Assembly (NCBI RefSeq): GCF_014639075.1
Contig: NZ_BMFS01000003.1
Location: 1 to 64,000 of the forward strand
Direction of reading: 5' to 3'
Source of the DNA: Glycocaulis albus
GTDB taxonomy: Bacteria > Pseudomonadota > Alphaproteobacteria > Caulobacterales > Maricaulaceae
DNA length: 64,000 bases
The notes under the pieces were generated by a model. That model searched no databases. It was not told where the DNA came from and saw nothing but the letters and a program-made list of their open reading frames with translations. This document shows positions 8,596-18,597 of the stretch, piece after piece. The first letter of the stretch is position 1. Every line of letters starts with the position of its first letter. A program made the position numbers and the translations under genes.

Positions 8596-9183
8596 ATGAC
8601 GGAGCCGGCCGGGAATAATGATCAAGCAGGCGGAATGCGCCAGCGGATACTGGAGACGGCATCATCGCTCTTTTACGAGCACGGGGTACGCGCGATCGGC
8701 GTCGACCTGGTGGTGGAGCGCGCCGGCATCGCCAAAACGAGCCTCTACCGGCATTTCAGGACCAAGGATGAGCTTGTCGCCGCGTTTCTGGAGCGTGAGG
8801 ATGCCGCCTTCTGGCAGGCATGGGACGATGTGGCTGCTCGCCACCGCGACGATCCGGAAGCCGAGCTGCTTGCGCATATGGGCTGGATTGCCGAACGCGT
8901 TGCCAGACCGGGCTATCGCGGCTGTCCGCAGATAAATGTCGCTGCGGAATTTCCCGAGAGCGGCCATCCGGCGCGCCAGGTGGAATATGAGCACAAGCGC
9001 GAGATGCGCCGCCGGATACAGGCGCTGGGTGAACGCATGCAGATGGCGGACCCGGCCGGCTTCTCCGCCAGCCTGTCCGTCTTCATCAACGGGGCATTCG
9101 TCAGCTCGCGGGTCCTCGATCCCGGTGAGGCAAAGCCGGTGCTGGCAGACACCGCCGCTGCACTCTTGTCTGCCTATCGGTGA
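8596..9183 (+). CDS. TetR/AcrR family transcriptional regulator
   Basis: A 195-residue DNA-binding repressor. The N-terminal helix-turn-helix spans about residues 15-60 (QRILETASSLFYEHG, then VVERAGIAKTSLYRHF and TKDEL). The remaining roughly 130 residues form the ligand-binding and dimerisation domain, with a C-terminal part like that of regulators once described as YxaF/LfrR-like. It diverges from the saccharopine-dehydrogenase-like/monooxygenase operon, and the palindrome between them is its probable operator, making it both autoregulator and repressor of that operon. Its stop abuts the stop of the convergent carboxylesterase gene. The inducer is unknown. Confidence 0.9.
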   Translation: MTEPAGNNDQAGGMRQRILETASSLFYEHGVRAIGVDLVVERAGIAKTSLYRHFRTKDELVAAFLEREDAAFWQAWDDVAARHRDDPEAELLAHMGWIAERVARPGYRGCPQINVAAEFPESGHPARQVEYEHKREMRRRIQALGERMQMADPAGFSASLSVFINGAFVSSRVLDPGEAKPVLADTAAALLSAYR

Positions 9184-10905
9184 TCATTCACACCCCATCC
9201 TCTGGCGCATGGCATCAAGACTGCCGCGTGGGCGCCATGCCGCGATCGCTTCAACAACCGTACAGCGCTGTGCATCATCCAGCCGGGTGTCAGCGGCGAG
9301 ATCGGCTTCGAGCTGCTCAAAGCTGTCAGTGCCGGTGATGAGCTCCTGACCATTGGCCTGAGGACTGTCAAAGCGCATCAGCAAGCCGTTTTCATTCCAG
9401 CGCTCCCAGCGCGGCAGATTGGTCGGCCCGCCCGTGCCCGGCTCGCCTGTACGGGCGAACTCGGCCCAATAGGCGCCCATGGCCGCGGCCAGCGCTTCAC
9501 GGCCGCTGGCATTATTGCTGTTGAACATGGCGCCGTCGAGACGGCCGAAGAAATCGAAATGGTTGAAGACGAAGGGTATCTCCATCGCGTGCGCGGCGCC
9601 CAGCAGATGGGACAGGTCCATCACGAACAGCGCGCGGCCCTGCTCGTCCCAGTCAAACCGGTAGGCCCAGACATCGCCGTGCCCGCCCGCCTGAATCCGG
9701 CTGGCTGCCTGATCGACCGCCAGGATACGCCATGTACGGCTCTGATACTCGGCGATGGTGTCGTAGAATTGCCGGTTCCGGCTGACGAGAATAACCCCCA
9801 GATAGCGGTTCACCAGATCTCCTCGGAAGGCGTTGAACAGCTTCATCTCGTCCCGGTTGGTGCCGGTAATGACCGGCACGGCATTGAAGGTGTCGGGTGA
9901 GGCAAATGCATTGGCAAGGCCATCGCGCGGGATCGTCACCCCGTCCTCGATCATGCGCGGCAGGTTCAGGAAGGGTGCGCCATCGTCTCCGCGATAGGCG
10001 TTGAACACGGTCTCCAGATCCGCCGCGCGCAGGGCTTCGGCAGTGTAGCCGTCTCCGGCAATACGCAGGGCGACCTCATCAGACGTGTTGGACTGGCCAG
10101 GTTCCGCCCCGCTGGCGGCTTCCCAGCTGACACTGTCAAAACTGCCGGACTGGATGATGGCGCGGTGAAAGAGGCCCGATGCCAGTGGCGAGGCGAGAAG
10201 TCCGGCCACGTTGTGCCCGCCAGCGCTCTCGCCGAAAATGGTGACATTGCCGGCATCGCCGCCAAATGCACCGATATTGCCGCGTACCCATTCAAGCGCC
10301 GCGATCTGGTCGAGAAGGGCGAAGTTTGCTGCCGCGTCACGCGGGTCCGTGGCATCTGCCCGGAGCGTATCGCTGGCAAAAAAGCCCAGCCCGCCAAGCC
10401 GGTACTGGACCGCCACGACCACGACATCCTGGTCCTTTGCCAGCTGCGCGCCATCATACTGCCCGGCAAAACCCCAGACATTGGCGCCGCCGTGAATCCA
10501 GACCATGACCGGGCGGTTTGCGTTGTCGGAGCTCGCCCCTTCCGGTGCGTAGATGTCCAGCCTCAGGCAGTCCTCGGACCCTACCAGCTGGCCGGGTTCG
10601 ACGCCGGAAGAGGCTTGAAGCGCGCTGGTGAATTGCGGGCAGGGCTCGGGATGTTCCAGCGCCTCGAACCGGCCGTTGAAGGCCGGCGCGGGGCGCGGGG
10701 CGCGCCAGCGCAGATCACCTTCCGGAGCAGCCGCGAAGGGCACGCCGAGCCAGGCCCAGGCACCCGGCGAGTGCTGGAAGCCGACAAGCTCGCCCTGCCC
10801 GACAGTGCGCACCGTTGCCTCCAGCGGCTGGGGCGGACGCTCGCCTGTACCTGAACAGGCCGATACCGCCAAGACGCCCAACAAGCCCAGCCATATATGC
10901 CGCAT
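9184..10905 (-). CDS. Type B carboxylesterase, probable lipoprotein
   Basis: Serine esterase of the alpha/beta-hydrolase carboxylesterase type B family, 573 residues, in the normal size range. It shows the oxyanion-hole region VMVWIHGGANVWG, the nucleophile elbow FGESAGG, and a later acid/His region around MEIPFVFNHFDFF. The N-terminus (MRHIWLGLLGVLAVSAC) is a lipoprotein signal with the lipobox ending at Cys17, so the enzyme is probably attached to a membrane facing the periplasm. The start at 10905 is supported by a GGAGGG ribosome-binding site 6 bases upstream; the frame start 21 codons earlier is rejected. It follows leuS by 74 bp on the same strand, which may or may not be a shared transcript. 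Confidence 0.88.
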   Translation of the reverse strand: MRHIWLGLLGVLAVSACSGTGERPPQPLEATVRTVGQGELVGFQHSPGAWAWLGVPFAAAPEGDLRWRAPRPAPAFNGRFEALEHPEPCPQFTSALQASSGVEPGQLVGSEDCLRLDIYAPEGASSDNANRPVMVWIHGGANVWGFAGQYDGAQLAKDQDVVVVAVQYRLGGLGFFASDTLRADATDPRDAAANFALLDQIAALEWVRGNIGAFGGDAGNVTIFGESAGGHNVAGLLASPLASGLFHRAIIQSGSFDSVSWEAASGAEPGQSNTSDEVALRIAGDGYTAEALRAADLETVFNAYRGDDGAPFLNLPRMIEDGVTIPRDGLANAFASPDTFNAVPVITGTNRDEMKLFNAFRGDLVNRYLGVILVSRNRQFYDTIAEYQSRTWRILAVDQAASRIQAGGHGDVWAYRFDWDEQGRALFVMDLSHLLGAAHAMEIPFVFNHFDFFGRLDGAMFNSNNASGREALAAAMGAYWAEFARTGEPGTGGPTNLPRWERWNENGLLMRFDSPQANGQELITGTDSFEQLEADLAADTRLDDAQRCTVVEAIAAWRPRGSLDAMRQRMGCE

Positions 10906-10979
10906 GAAACCCTCCCCGGCGTTTTTGAAGATCGCTGGAGAGCCTAGCTGGCATGTGCTGTCCTGCAAGCGTTTTGGCG

Positions 10980-13670
10980 CTATCCCGCCTTCGGCACATT
11001 CACCAGCCGCACCCAGCCCGTCTTCTTGTCGCGCACGACAATGATCCGGTTCACATCAAGCCCGGAGACATCGCGCCCGGTCTCTTCAAGCATGGCCATG
11101 GAGGCCGCACGCACATCCGCGTCACTGGCCTGGGGCGCAAGATGCACCGAGCCGCGCTTCTTGCCGCCCTCTTGCACCACGATCTCGATAGTCTCGACCG
11201 CCGCGCGCAGCATGTCCGCATCAGCTTTCGGCCAGTCGGCATGGAAGACACTGCCTGTCTGCCCGGCACGCTCCCACAATTCCTCCGCCATGTGCGGAGC
11301 AAAGGGGGCGAGCACGCGCAGGAAGGTGAGAAGGCTCTCCTTCGTGACGGGCTGGCCCTCCACCGCATTGAGGAATTTCATCAGCTCGGCGATGGCTGTG
11401 TTGAGGCGGAGATTCTCCAGATCCTCCGTCACCGCCTCGACCAGCTTGCCCGTGGCGATGGTGACAGCAGAGCTTTCCGCATCGGCCGGGCTGGCGATGC
11501 CGGTTGCGGCATAGTTCCACACCCGCCGCAGGAATTTCAGCGAAGCCGCGGCCTTCTCCGTCTCCCAGACGCGCCCGCCCTCAACCGGCCCCATGAACAT
11601 CAGGCAGACGCGGAAGGCGTCCGAGCCGTATTGCGCGACGACATCATCCGGCGTCACCACATTGCGCAGCGATTTCGACATTTTCGCGCCGATCCGCTCC
11701 ACCGGATCCCCAGTGGGAACGTGAACAAACTGGCCCTCGCCGCGCTCTTCCACCTCGTCGACGGGCAGGATGACGCCGCGCGCATTCTGGTAGGCGAAGG
11801 AGGTGAGCATGCCCTGATTGACGAGCTTGCTGAACGGTTCGGCCGTCGAGATGACGCCCAGATCGTGCAGGGCCAGATACCAGAAGCGCGCATAGAGCAG
11901 GTGCAGCGTCGCGTGCTCGGCCCCGCCGACATAGAGATCGACCGCGCCCCAGGCTTTCTCCTTTGACGGATCAACAAGCGCACTTTCATTCTTCGGGTCC
12001 ATGAAGCGCAACGGATACCAGCACGATCCGGCCCATTGCGGCATGGTGTTCAGCTCGCGCCGCCCCTTCATGCCGGTTTCCGGATCGGTGACTTCCACCC
12101 AGCCGGCCGCTCGCGCCAGTGCTGGCGCGTCATAGCTGGTCGGCTTGTAATCATCGACATGGGGCAGGGTCAGCGGCAGCTCTGACACATCAAGGCTGGT
12201 GCGCGTGCCGTCTTCCCAGTGGATGATCGGGATGGGTTCACCCCAATAGCGCTGGCGGGAGAAAATCCAGTCTCGCAGGTTATAGCTGATCACCCGCTGG
12301 CCGAGATTTCGCGCCTCAAGGAAGCTGGCCACCGCCTCGCGCGCGTCACGCCAGCGCTGGCCCGCGGTGTAGAGCCCGGCTTTCGTGCCCGCAGGCGGGT
12401 CGAGCATGATGCCGTCTTCGGTCCAGCAGGCCTCCCCTTTCAGGACGGCATCGCGCACAGGCACATCAGCGCCCGGATCAATGACCGGAACGATAGGCAG
12501 GCCGTATTTCTTAGCAAAGGCAAAATCACGCTCGTCATGGGCCGGCACACCCATCACCGCGCCGGTGCCATAATCTGGCAGGACATAGTCCGCCACGAAG
12601 ATTTCAACCTTCGCAGACGTCACCGGGTTAATGGCGTAAAGACCTGAGGAAACGCCGGTTTTCTCTGCGTCCACCGTGCGGTCGAGATCGGATTTTCGGG
12701 CCGCCGCCTCGCGATAGGCGTCCACATCGGTGCGGTGACTGGCCGGAACGAGGCGTTCCACCAGGGGGTGTTCAGGCGCGAGTGCGAGGAAGGTGACGCC
12801 CGCCAGCGTGTCAGCCCGGGTGGTGAACGTGGTGACGGTTTCGTTCGAACCGTCGATGGCGAAGCGGATTTCCACACCTTCAGAGCGGCCAATCCAGTTG
12901 CGTTGGCTGTCCTTGATGCCTTCGGGCCAGTCCAGCGCTTCAAGGCCCGCCAGAAGGCGTTCCGCATACGCTGTAATGCGCATCTTCACCTGCCGGATGG
13001 GGACGCGCACCACGTCAAAGCCCTGCTCCGACTTGCCGTCAAACACCTCCTCATTGGAGAGGATGGTGCCAAGCTCGGCGCACCAGTTGACCAGCGCATC
13101 ATCAAAATAGACCAGACGGCGCGCATCCTGATATTCCTGCACGGCGAGCCTGCCTTGCGCCTTCACCTCCTCGGGGATGGGAAGCTCGCTTATCGGACGG
13201 GCCTTGTTCTGGTCCTTGTCGAACCAGGCCTCATACATCTGGACGAAGATGAATTGCGTCCACTTGTAATAGTCCGGCCTTGAGGTCGCGATCTCGCGGC
13301 TCCAGTCATAGCCGAGCCCCAGCAGCTCCATCTGCCGGCGGAAGGTCTTGATATTCTTGGCCGTGGAAACTTCCGGGTGCTCACCCGTCTTTATCGCGTG
13401 CTGCTCGGCGGGCAGGCCGAAACTGTCCCAGCCCATCGGGTGGAGCACGTTGAAACCCGCCATGCGCTTGTAGCGCGCCACTATGTCTGTCGCGAGATAG
13501 CCCACCGGGTGGCCGACATGGAGACCCGACCCGGACGGATAAGGAAACATGTCGAGCACATAGAAGGTCTTTTCGCCGGGCTTGGGGTCAGGCGTGCGAT
13601 ACGTGTCCCGCTCAGCCCAGAGCTGGCGCCATTTGGTTTCAATCGCGGTGAAATCATAGGTCTCGGACAC
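10980..13670 (-). CDS. leuS: Leucyl-tRNA synthetase
   Basis: Class Ia aminoacyl-tRNA synthetase that charges tRNA-Leu. The 896-residue protein has the HIGH-type motif as HVGH (51-54, in PSGSGLHVGHPVGYL), a CP1 editing domain, and GAKMSKSLRNVV as the KMSKS loop. I place the start at the GTG at 13670 (fMet-SETYDFTAIE). The frame runs on to an ATG at 13748, but the extra 26 codons cross a strong hairpin (13699-13723) and have no similarity to LeuS. A GGAAGG lies about 10 bases before the GTG. It lies downstream of leuD on the same strand, so leucine synthesis and charging may be partly co-transcribed. Confidence 0.95.
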   Translation of the reverse strand: MSETYDFTAIETKWRQLWAERDTYRTPDPKPGEKTFYVLDMFPYPSGSGLHVGHPVGYLATDIVARYKRMAGFNVLHPMGWDSFGLPAEQHAIKTGEHPEVSTAKNIKTFRRQMELLGLGYDWSREIATSRPDYYKWTQFIFVQMYEAWFDKDQNKARPISELPIPEEVKAQGRLAVQEYQDARRLVYFDDALVNWCAELGTILSNEEVFDGKSEQGFDVVRVPIRQVKMRITAYAERLLAGLEALDWPEGIKDSQRNWIGRSEGVEIRFAIDGSNETVTTFTTRADTLAGVTFLALAPEHPLVERLVPASHRTDVDAYREAAARKSDLDRTVDAEKTGVSSGLYAINPVTSAKVEIFVADYVLPDYGTGAVMGVPAHDERDFAFAKKYGLPIVPVIDPGADVPVRDAVLKGEACWTEDGIMLDPPAGTKAGLYTAGQRWRDAREAVASFLEARNLGQRVISYNLRDWIFSRQRYWGEPIPIIHWEDGTRTSLDVSELPLTLPHVDDYKPTSYDAPALARAAGWVEVTDPETGMKGRRELNTMPQWAGSCWYPLRFMDPKNESALVDPSKEKAWGAVDLYVGGAEHATLHLLYARFWYLALHDLGVISTAEPFSKLVNQGMLTSFAYQNARGVILPVDEVEERGEGQFVHVPTGDPVERIGAKMSKSLRNVVTPDDVVAQYGSDAFRVCLMFMGPVEGGRVWETEKAAASLKFLRRVWNYAATGIASPADAESSAVTIATGKLVEAVTEDLENLRLNTAIAELMKFLNAVEGQPVTKESLLTFLRVLAPFAPHMAEELWERAGQTGSVFHADWPKADADMLRAAVETIEIVVQEGGKKRGSVHLAPQASDADVRAASMAMLEETGRDVSGLDVNRIIVVRDKKTGWVRLVNVPKAG

Positions 13671-13698
13671 GGGGAGGCAACCTTCCTTGAAAACAGGC

Positions 13699-13723
13699 GA
13701 AGCGGCGGATGAACCGCCGCTTC
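13699..13723 (-). other. Perfect 10-bp hairpin between leuD and leuS
   Basis: GAAGCGGCGG and its exact complement CCGCCGCTTC flank a 5-base loop. On the minus strand the hairpin is followed by GCCTGTTTTC, a poor T-run. It could be a weak terminator or processing stem at the end of the ilv-leu operon, or a 5' UTR element of leuS. It argues against translation starting upstream of it. Confidence 0.55.
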
Positions 13724-13771
13724 TACTAGGCTCCAGCGTTTCTGGCAAAGCCCTGACGGGCAGCGCCTGTC

Positions 13772-14353
13772 TCAGGCCGCACGGGCCTGCTCGAAGCGGG
13801 TAATGGCATCCTCACGCGCCAGGAGAAAGCCGAGCGCATCATGGCCCTCCATCAGGCAGGTGCGCGCAAACGGCTCCAGCGTGAAATCTGCCCGCACATT
13901 GCCGCTGGTCACGCTCATATCGGCCAGGCTGACAATCACCTCCTCGCCTGCCCGCTCCAGCAGCGCTGCATGCGCCTCAGCGTCGATCTCGGCAACGACC
14001 AGCCCGTTATTGGCAGCGTTCGCCTTGAAGATATCGCCCGCGCGCGTGGTGATGACCGCCCGCACGCCGAAATCGCGCAAGGCCCACGGTGCATGCTCGC
14101 GCGAGGAGCCACAACCGAAATTATCGCCTGCGACAAGGACCGCGTGAGTGGCCGTCTCAACCGTGTTGAGCGGATGGGTGGTCGGATTGCCCGCCTCGTC
14201 AAAACGCCAGTCGTGAAAACAGGCTTCAGCCAGCGCGCCGCGCTCTGTAGTCGTCAGGAAGCGGGCCGGAATGATCTGGTCGGTATCGATATTCTCGCCC
14301 GGCAGCGCAAAGCTGCGCGAGCGGATCCCGGTTATCGGTTCACGCTGCACCAC
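13772..14353 (-). CDS. leuD: 3-isopropylmalate dehydratase small subunit
   Basis: Small subunit of isopropylmalate isomerase (2- to 3-isopropylmalate) in leucine synthesis, forming a heterodimer with LeuC. The 193 residues are the usual size. Visible motifs are [14 protein letters not shown] (about 20-33) and [15 protein letters not shown] (about 78-92), the substrate-binding swivelling-domain signature. Its start overlaps the end of leuC by 14 bases, implying coupled translation. It is the last biosynthetic gene of the ilvC-to-leuD operon. Confidence 0.97.
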   Translation of the reverse strand: MVQREPITGIRSRSFALPGENIDTDQIIPARFLTTTERGALAEACFHDWRFDEAGNPTTHPLNTVETATHAVLVAGDNFGCGSSREHAPWALRDFGVRAVITTRAGDIFKANAANNGLVVAEIDAEAHAALLERAGEEVIVSLADMSVTSGNVRADFTLEPFARTCLMEGHDALGFLLAREDAITRFEQARAA

Positions 14354-15773
14354 ACATCTCCATCATCTTGCGCGGATCGGTAATCGCACCGGCGACAGCC
14401 GCAGCCGCAGCGGTTGCAGGACTTGCCAGCACGGTGCGCACACCCGGTCCCTGCCGGCCGGCGAAATTGCGGTTGGAGGTGGAGACGACCAGCTCTCCGG
14501 GTCTGCCGCTATCGCCGTTCATGGCGATGCACATGGAGCAGCCCGGCTCGCGCCACTCCGCCCCTGCCGTGCGGAAAATGGCATCAAGGCCTTCAGCTTC
14601 AGCCGCCTTGCGCACCCGTTCAGAGCCGGGCACGACCAGCATACGCACGCCGGGCTTCACATGGCGTCCGGCCATGATGAAGGCGGCCTCGCGCAGATCG
14701 GACAGGCGCGCATTGGTGCAAGAGCCGACAAAGACCGTGTGGACCGCCTCCCCCATCAGCATCTCGCCAGGGGCAAAACCCATCCATGCGAGCGCCTTCA
14801 CATCGTCCGGGTTTTTGGGTCTGGGCACGCTGGCATCGACCGGCGCGGCCATGTGCGGGGAGGCGCCCCAGGTGACCATGGGGGCAAGCCGGCTGGCATC
14901 GAGGCGCACCTCGCGGTCAAAGCGCGCGCCCTTGTCTGTACGCAGACGCTTCCACTTCAGGCGGGCCGCCTCGAACGCGGCGCCTTTGGGCGCGTGATCG
15001 CGGCCCGTCAGCCAGGCAAAGGTAACCTCATCAGGAGCGATGAGACCCGCGCGCGCGCCTGCCTCGATCGACATGTTGCAGACGGTCATGCGCCCCTCCA
15101 TGGAGAGAGCTTCAATGGCCGGGCCGCAATATTCGATCACATGGCCGGCCGCGCCGCCCGCGCCGAGCTTTGCGATGATGGCGAGAATCAGATCCTTGGC
15201 ACCCACCCCATAGGGCAGACGGCCATCGACCTGGACTTTCAGCGTTTTCGGCTTGCGTTGCAGCACGGTCTGGGTGGCCAGCACATGGGCGACTTCGGTC
15301 GTGCCGATGCCGAAGGCCAGCGCCCCGAACGCACCATGCGTTGATGTATGGCTGTCACCGCAGACAATGGTCATGCCGGGCTGGGTCAGGCCCAGCTCCG
15401 GGCCCATCACATGGACGATCCCGCGGTCGGAACTGCCCCAGCCCGCCAGCGGAATGCGGTGCCGGGCGCAATTATCCTCAAGACGCTCCACCTGTGCCCT
15501 GGCCGCCGGGCTGATATAGGCCGGGCGCTCGCCTTTCCGGCGCGGTGTGGTGGGGGTGGAATGGTCGAGCGTGGCGAAGGTGCGCTGCGGCGCACGCACC
15601 TTCAGGCCGCGCTCGTCCAGCATCGCGAAAGCCTGCGGGCTCGTCACCTCGTGAACAAGGTGAAGATCGACATAGAGCATGGCCGGTGCCTCAGGGCTTT
15701 CCGGCATGACGATGTGACTGTCCCACAGCTTGTCGAACAGCGTGCGCGGTTCAGACGGCGATGCGCTTTCCAT
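14340..15773 (-). CDS. leuC: 3-isopropylmalate dehydratase large subunit
   Basis: Catalytic [4Fe-4S] subunit of isopropylmalate isomerase, 477 residues. Cluster ligands are recognisable in [10 protein letters not shown] and [12 protein letters not shown], with the aconitase-type segment [14 protein letters not shown] near 135. The frame opens 44 codons earlier, but those lie inside ilvE. The start at 15773 ([17 protein letters not shown]) matches the family N-terminus (TLxDKxWxxH). It still overlaps the 3' end of ilvE by 23 bases, so translation is probably coupled. leuB, the next step, is not in the window. Confidence 0.96.
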   Translation of the reverse strand: MESASPSEPRTLFDKLWDSHIVMPESPEAPAMLYVDLHLVHEVTSPQAFAMLDERGLKVRAPQRTFATLDHSTPTTPRRKGERPAYISPAARAQVERLEDNCARHRIPLAGWGSSDRGIVHVMGPELGLTQPGMTIVCGDSHTSTHGAFGALAFGIGTTEVAHVLATQTVLQRKPKTLKVQVDGRLPYGVGAKDLILAIIAKLGAGGAAGHVIEYCGPAIEALSMEGRMTVCNMSIEAGARAGLIAPDEVTFAWLTGRDHAPKGAAFEAARLKWKRLRTDKGARFDREVRLDASRLAPMVTWGASPHMAAPVDASVPRPKNPDDVKALAWMGFAPGEMLMGEAVHTVFVGSCTNARLSDLREAAFIMAGRHVKPGVRMLVVPGSERVRKAAEAEGLDAIFRTAGAEWREPGCSMCIAMNGDSGRPGELVVSTSNRNFAGRQGPGVRTVLASPATAAAAAVAGAITDPRKMMEMCGAA

Positions 15774-16725
15774 TATCTGCTTCCTTGTCAGTAGTGTGGG
15801 CCGGGACTGGCTCCAGCCAGTTCCAGCGGTCGGGCGTGCGCCCTTCGAACAGGCCGAAAAAGCGGTCCTGCAGGCATTTGGTGATTTCGCCGGGTCCGCC
15901 TGCACGGGTAGGCTTGCGGTCGACCGAGCGCACCGGCGTCAGCTCGACCGCCGTGCCGGTAAAGAATATCTCGTCGGCGAGATAGAGAATCTCGCGCGGC
16001 AGGGCCTGCTCGACGACTTCGATGCCTTCGGCTCTGGCCAGTTTGATCACGCTGTCGCGGGTAATGCCCTGCAGGATGGACGAGGCCGCCGGCGGGGTGA
16101 GAATACGGCCATCCTTCACCGCAAAGATGTTCTCGCCTGCGCCTTCGGAGAGGCGCCCTTCCGTATCAAGACCGATACCTTCGGCAAACCCGTTCAGCTT
16201 GGCCTCGCGCGAGATGAGGAAGCTGGAAAGATAGTTCCCGCCCGCCTTGGCACCGGTGGGAGCCGTGTTAGGCGCAAGCCGGTTCCAGGAGGAGACGCAC
16301 ACATCCACCCCCTTGGTGCGACCTTCATCGCCGAGATAGGCACCCCAGGGGAAGGCAGCCATGTAGATTTCCACCGGCGGCAGTTTCAGCGGCGCGACAC
16401 CGACAGAGCCATAGCCGAGAAAAGCGACAGGGCGGATATAGGCTGAACGCAGATTGTTGGCGGCCACCGTGTCCAGACAGGCTCTGGTCAGCGCTTCTGC
16501 GTCATAATCGAGCTCAATGCCGTAGATTTTCGCCGAATCCACCAGGCGCTGCATGTGATCATGCACGCGAAAGCCCTTCGGGCCATCGGGCGTGTCATAG
16601 ACGCGAATGCCCTCAAACAGCGAGGTGCCATAATGGAGCGCATGGGTCAGCACATGCACCTTGGCATCCTGCCAGCGTATAAGCTGGCCGTTGTGCCAGA
16701 TGTGTTCGACTTCCTGAATGCTCAT
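15751..16725 (-). CDS. ilvE: Branched-chain amino acid aminotransferase
   Basis: PLP enzyme (fold type IV) that makes the last transamination of Ile, Val and Leu synthesis. 324 residues. Visible motifs are [14 protein letters not shown] near the N-terminus, [11 protein letters not shown] with the expected PLP lysine, and [17 protein letters not shown], which binds the cofactor phosphate region. The start at 16725 ([10 protein letters not shown]) fits the family; 29 upstream codons in the frame overlap leuA. It begins 10 bp after leuA ends, inside the operon. Confidence 0.96.
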   Translation of the reverse strand: MSIQEVEHIWHNGQLIRWQDAKVHVLTHALHYGTSLFEGIRVYDTPDGPKGFRVHDHMQRLVDSAKIYGIELDYDAEALTRACLDTVAANNLRSAYIRPVAFLGYGSVGVAPLKLPPVEIYMAAFPWGAYLGDEGRTKGVDVCVSSWNRLAPNTAPTGAKAGGNYLSSFLISREAKLNGFAEGIGLDTEGRLSEGAGENIFAVKDGRILTPPAASSILQGITRDSVIKLARAEGIEVVEQALPREILYLADEIFFTGTAVELTPVRSVDRKPTRAGGPGEITKCLQDRFFGLFEGRTPDRWNWLEPVPAHTTDKEADNGKRIAV

Positions 16726-16735
16726 CGGCGTATTC

Positions 16736-18337
16736 CTATTCTGCTGCGACACCGCTGGCCGCTGGATGATCGGAACCGCTGCCTGCACGATGGCGGGCGA
16801 CGGCGCTGGCATTACACAGCGCGTCGATATACGCGCCTACGCATGCAGGCAGGATATCGCGATTGCGCGCGCGCCCGGTAAAGCTTTCGCTGCAGCTCGA
16901 CACGGTCATGTCGATCAGCACATCAGCACCCTGGCCCGCCCTGCCGGCGTCTTCAGCTTCGGCCGCGATGTAGCGCATGTCGATAGACTCAACGCTGGCC
17001 TCGACGCCGATGATCTGGCTGACCGCAAGGAAAGCCGCATCCATGGCGCCGGGCGCGGCGGCAATGTCAGTTACCCGCCCGCGCCGGGGATGGTTGAGCT
17101 CCACCCGGGCAACCGGTTCGGCATTGGAAGCCAGGGGCGCACGGATCTCGACCCTCGACAGCTCCCAGAGCTCGTCATCCGATGCGCCCTCACTGCGAGA
17201 CAGAATGGCGGCAAGGCGCGCGGTATCGACCGTGCCGACCTCGTCCGCCACCCGCTTGAACTCGGCAAAGGCGCGGGCAAACGCCTCGTTATCCAGCTCG
17301 AATCCCAGCTCTGCGGCTCTGGCGGCCAGGGCATGCTTGCCCGAATGCTTGCCGAGAACCAGAGAGCTGGCCGGCCAGCCCACATCCTCAGGCTTCATGA
17401 TCTCGTAGGTTTCCCGGTTCATCAGCATGCCGTGCTGGTGAATGCCGGCCTCATGCGCGAAGGCATTGGCCCCGACGATCGCCTTGTTGCGCGGTGGCAG
17501 GGTGGAGGTAATGCGCGACAGGGTCCGGCTGGCATTCATGATCTCGCGCGTTTCGACACCCGTCGTGACGCCCGTGGCGTCGCGCCGTGTACGGATCGCC
17601 ATCACGATATCTTCCAGCGCGGCATTGCCCGCGCGCTCGCCAATGCCGTTGACGGTACATTCCACCTGACGGGCCCCGCCACGGATGGCGGCAAGGGAAT
17701 TGGCAACCGCCAGGCCCAGATCATTGTGGCAATGGGCGGAAAAGATCACATCGTCATTGCGGCTGACCTTCCGGCCCAGCATGCGGAAGAGCTCATAGAT
17801 CTCGTCCGGCGTCGCATAGCCGACCGTATCTGGCACGTTGAGCGTCGTGGCGCCGGCCGCCGCCGCCGTGGACAACGCCTCGACCAGAAATCCCGGTTCT
17901 GTGCGGATCGCGTCCTCGGCGGAAAATTCCACATCGCCGCAGTATGTGCGCGCGTGTGCGACCATGTCGGCAATGGCAGTCAGGATCTCCGCAGGGCTCA
18001 TTTTCAGTTTGAACTCGCGGTGGATCGGGCTGGTGCCAAGGAAAACGTGGATGCGGCTTCTGGGTGCGGATTTCAGCGCCGATACCGCTGCATCGATATC
18101 GGCTTTCGACGCCCTTGCCAGCGAGCAGATGCGCGGGCCTTCAATCTCGGCAGCGATGCGGGCAATCGCCCTGGCATCGCCCGGTGACGCCGCGGCAAAG
18201 CCGGCCTCTATAACGTCAACCTTCAGGGCCGCGAGCGCTCTGGCCATGGCCAGCTTGCCGGCCTCGTTCATGGAGAAGCCGGGCGCCTGCTCGCCATCGC
18301 GCAGGCTGGTGTCGAATATGGTGATCTGCCGGGTCAT
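16736..18337 (-). CDS. leuA: 2-isopropylmalate synthase
   Basis: Condenses acetyl-CoA with 2-oxoisovalerate in the first committed step to leucine. The 533-residue protein has the DRE-TIM catalytic domain (FDTSLRDGEQAPG at about 8-20, HCHNDLGLAVANS near 200 with metal-ligand histidines, GIGERAGNAALEDIV) and a C-terminal LeuA regulatory domain (about 395-500) that normally binds leucine. Its start overlaps the stop of ilvM by four bases. A citramalate synthase is the main alternative, but the LeuA-type C-terminal domain and the neighbouring leuCD favour LeuA. The C-terminal ~25 residues (ARHRAGSGSDHPAAS) look like a low-complexity tail. Confidence 0.93.
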   Translation of the reverse strand: MTRQITIFDTSLRDGEQAPGFSMNEAGKLAMARALAALKVDVIEAGFAAASPGDARAIARIAAEIEGPRICSLARASKADIDAAVSALKSAPRSRIHVFLGTSPIHREFKLKMSPAEILTAIADMVAHARTYCGDVEFSAEDAIRTEPGFLVEALSTAAAAGATTLNVPDTVGYATPDEIYELFRMLGRKVSRNDDVIFSAHCHNDLGLAVANSLAAIRGGARQVECTVNGIGERAGNAALEDIVMAIRTRRDATGVTTGVETREIMNASRTLSRITSTLPPRNKAIVGANAFAHEAGIHQHGMLMNRETYEIMKPEDVGWPASSLVLGKHSGKHALAARAAELGFELDNEAFARAFAEFKRVADEVGTVDTARLAAILSRSEGASDDELWELSRVEIRAPLASNAEPVARVELNHPRRGRVTDIAAAPGAMDAAFLAVSQIIGVEASVESIDMRYIAAEAEDAGRAGQGADVLIDMTVSSCSESFTGRARNRDILPACVGAYIDALCNASAVARHRAGSGSDHPAASGVAAE

Positions 18338-18594
18338 GACGCGGCTTCCAGTCTCGGCACGGCCGACATTTCGCTCACTGACGTCACGCCATAGAGGCGG
18401 GCAATCTGGGCCTTGAGCGTCTCGATCCGGCGGGGGCCAGGGCGCGGGCGGACCACCATGCTGAGGCGGTGCGTGCCCGGGGCGGGAACATAGTTCATCG
18501 CATCCAGCTCATAGCCGCGGCGTTCCACGAGGCCGATAAGACGCACCACAGCCCCTTCGGCGGGCAGAAAATCGACGTCGATTTGCGTGGTCAT
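18334..18594 (-). CDS. ilvM: Acetolactate synthase small (regulatory) subunit, short IlvM type
   Basis: An 86-residue ACT-domain protein (core about 12-75, e.g. VVRLIGLVERRGYELDAMNY). It lacks the second domain of IlvN/IlvH (about 160 residues), so it corresponds to the short IlvM class. ACT subunits of acetolactate synthase activate the large subunit and mediate feedback control. It lies 3 bp after ilvG and overlaps leuA by 4 bp, the expected order for a large/small subunit pair. Confidence 0.85.
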   Translation of the reverse strand: MTTQIDVDFLPAEGAVVRLIGLVERRGYELDAMNYVPAPGTHRLSMVVRPRPGPRRIETLKAQIARLYGVTSVSEMSAVPRLEAAS

Positions 18595-18597
18595 GGC

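Noticed and set aside
13671-13771. T-box or other tRNA-sensing leader before leuS
   Set aside because: Only a single simple hairpin is present, with no T-box sequence; T-boxes are also not expected in this group.
16718-18187. 489-codon plus-strand frame
   Set aside because: Antisense to leuA, whose motifs are unmistakable; the translated frame is Arg/His/Gly-rich shadow sequence.
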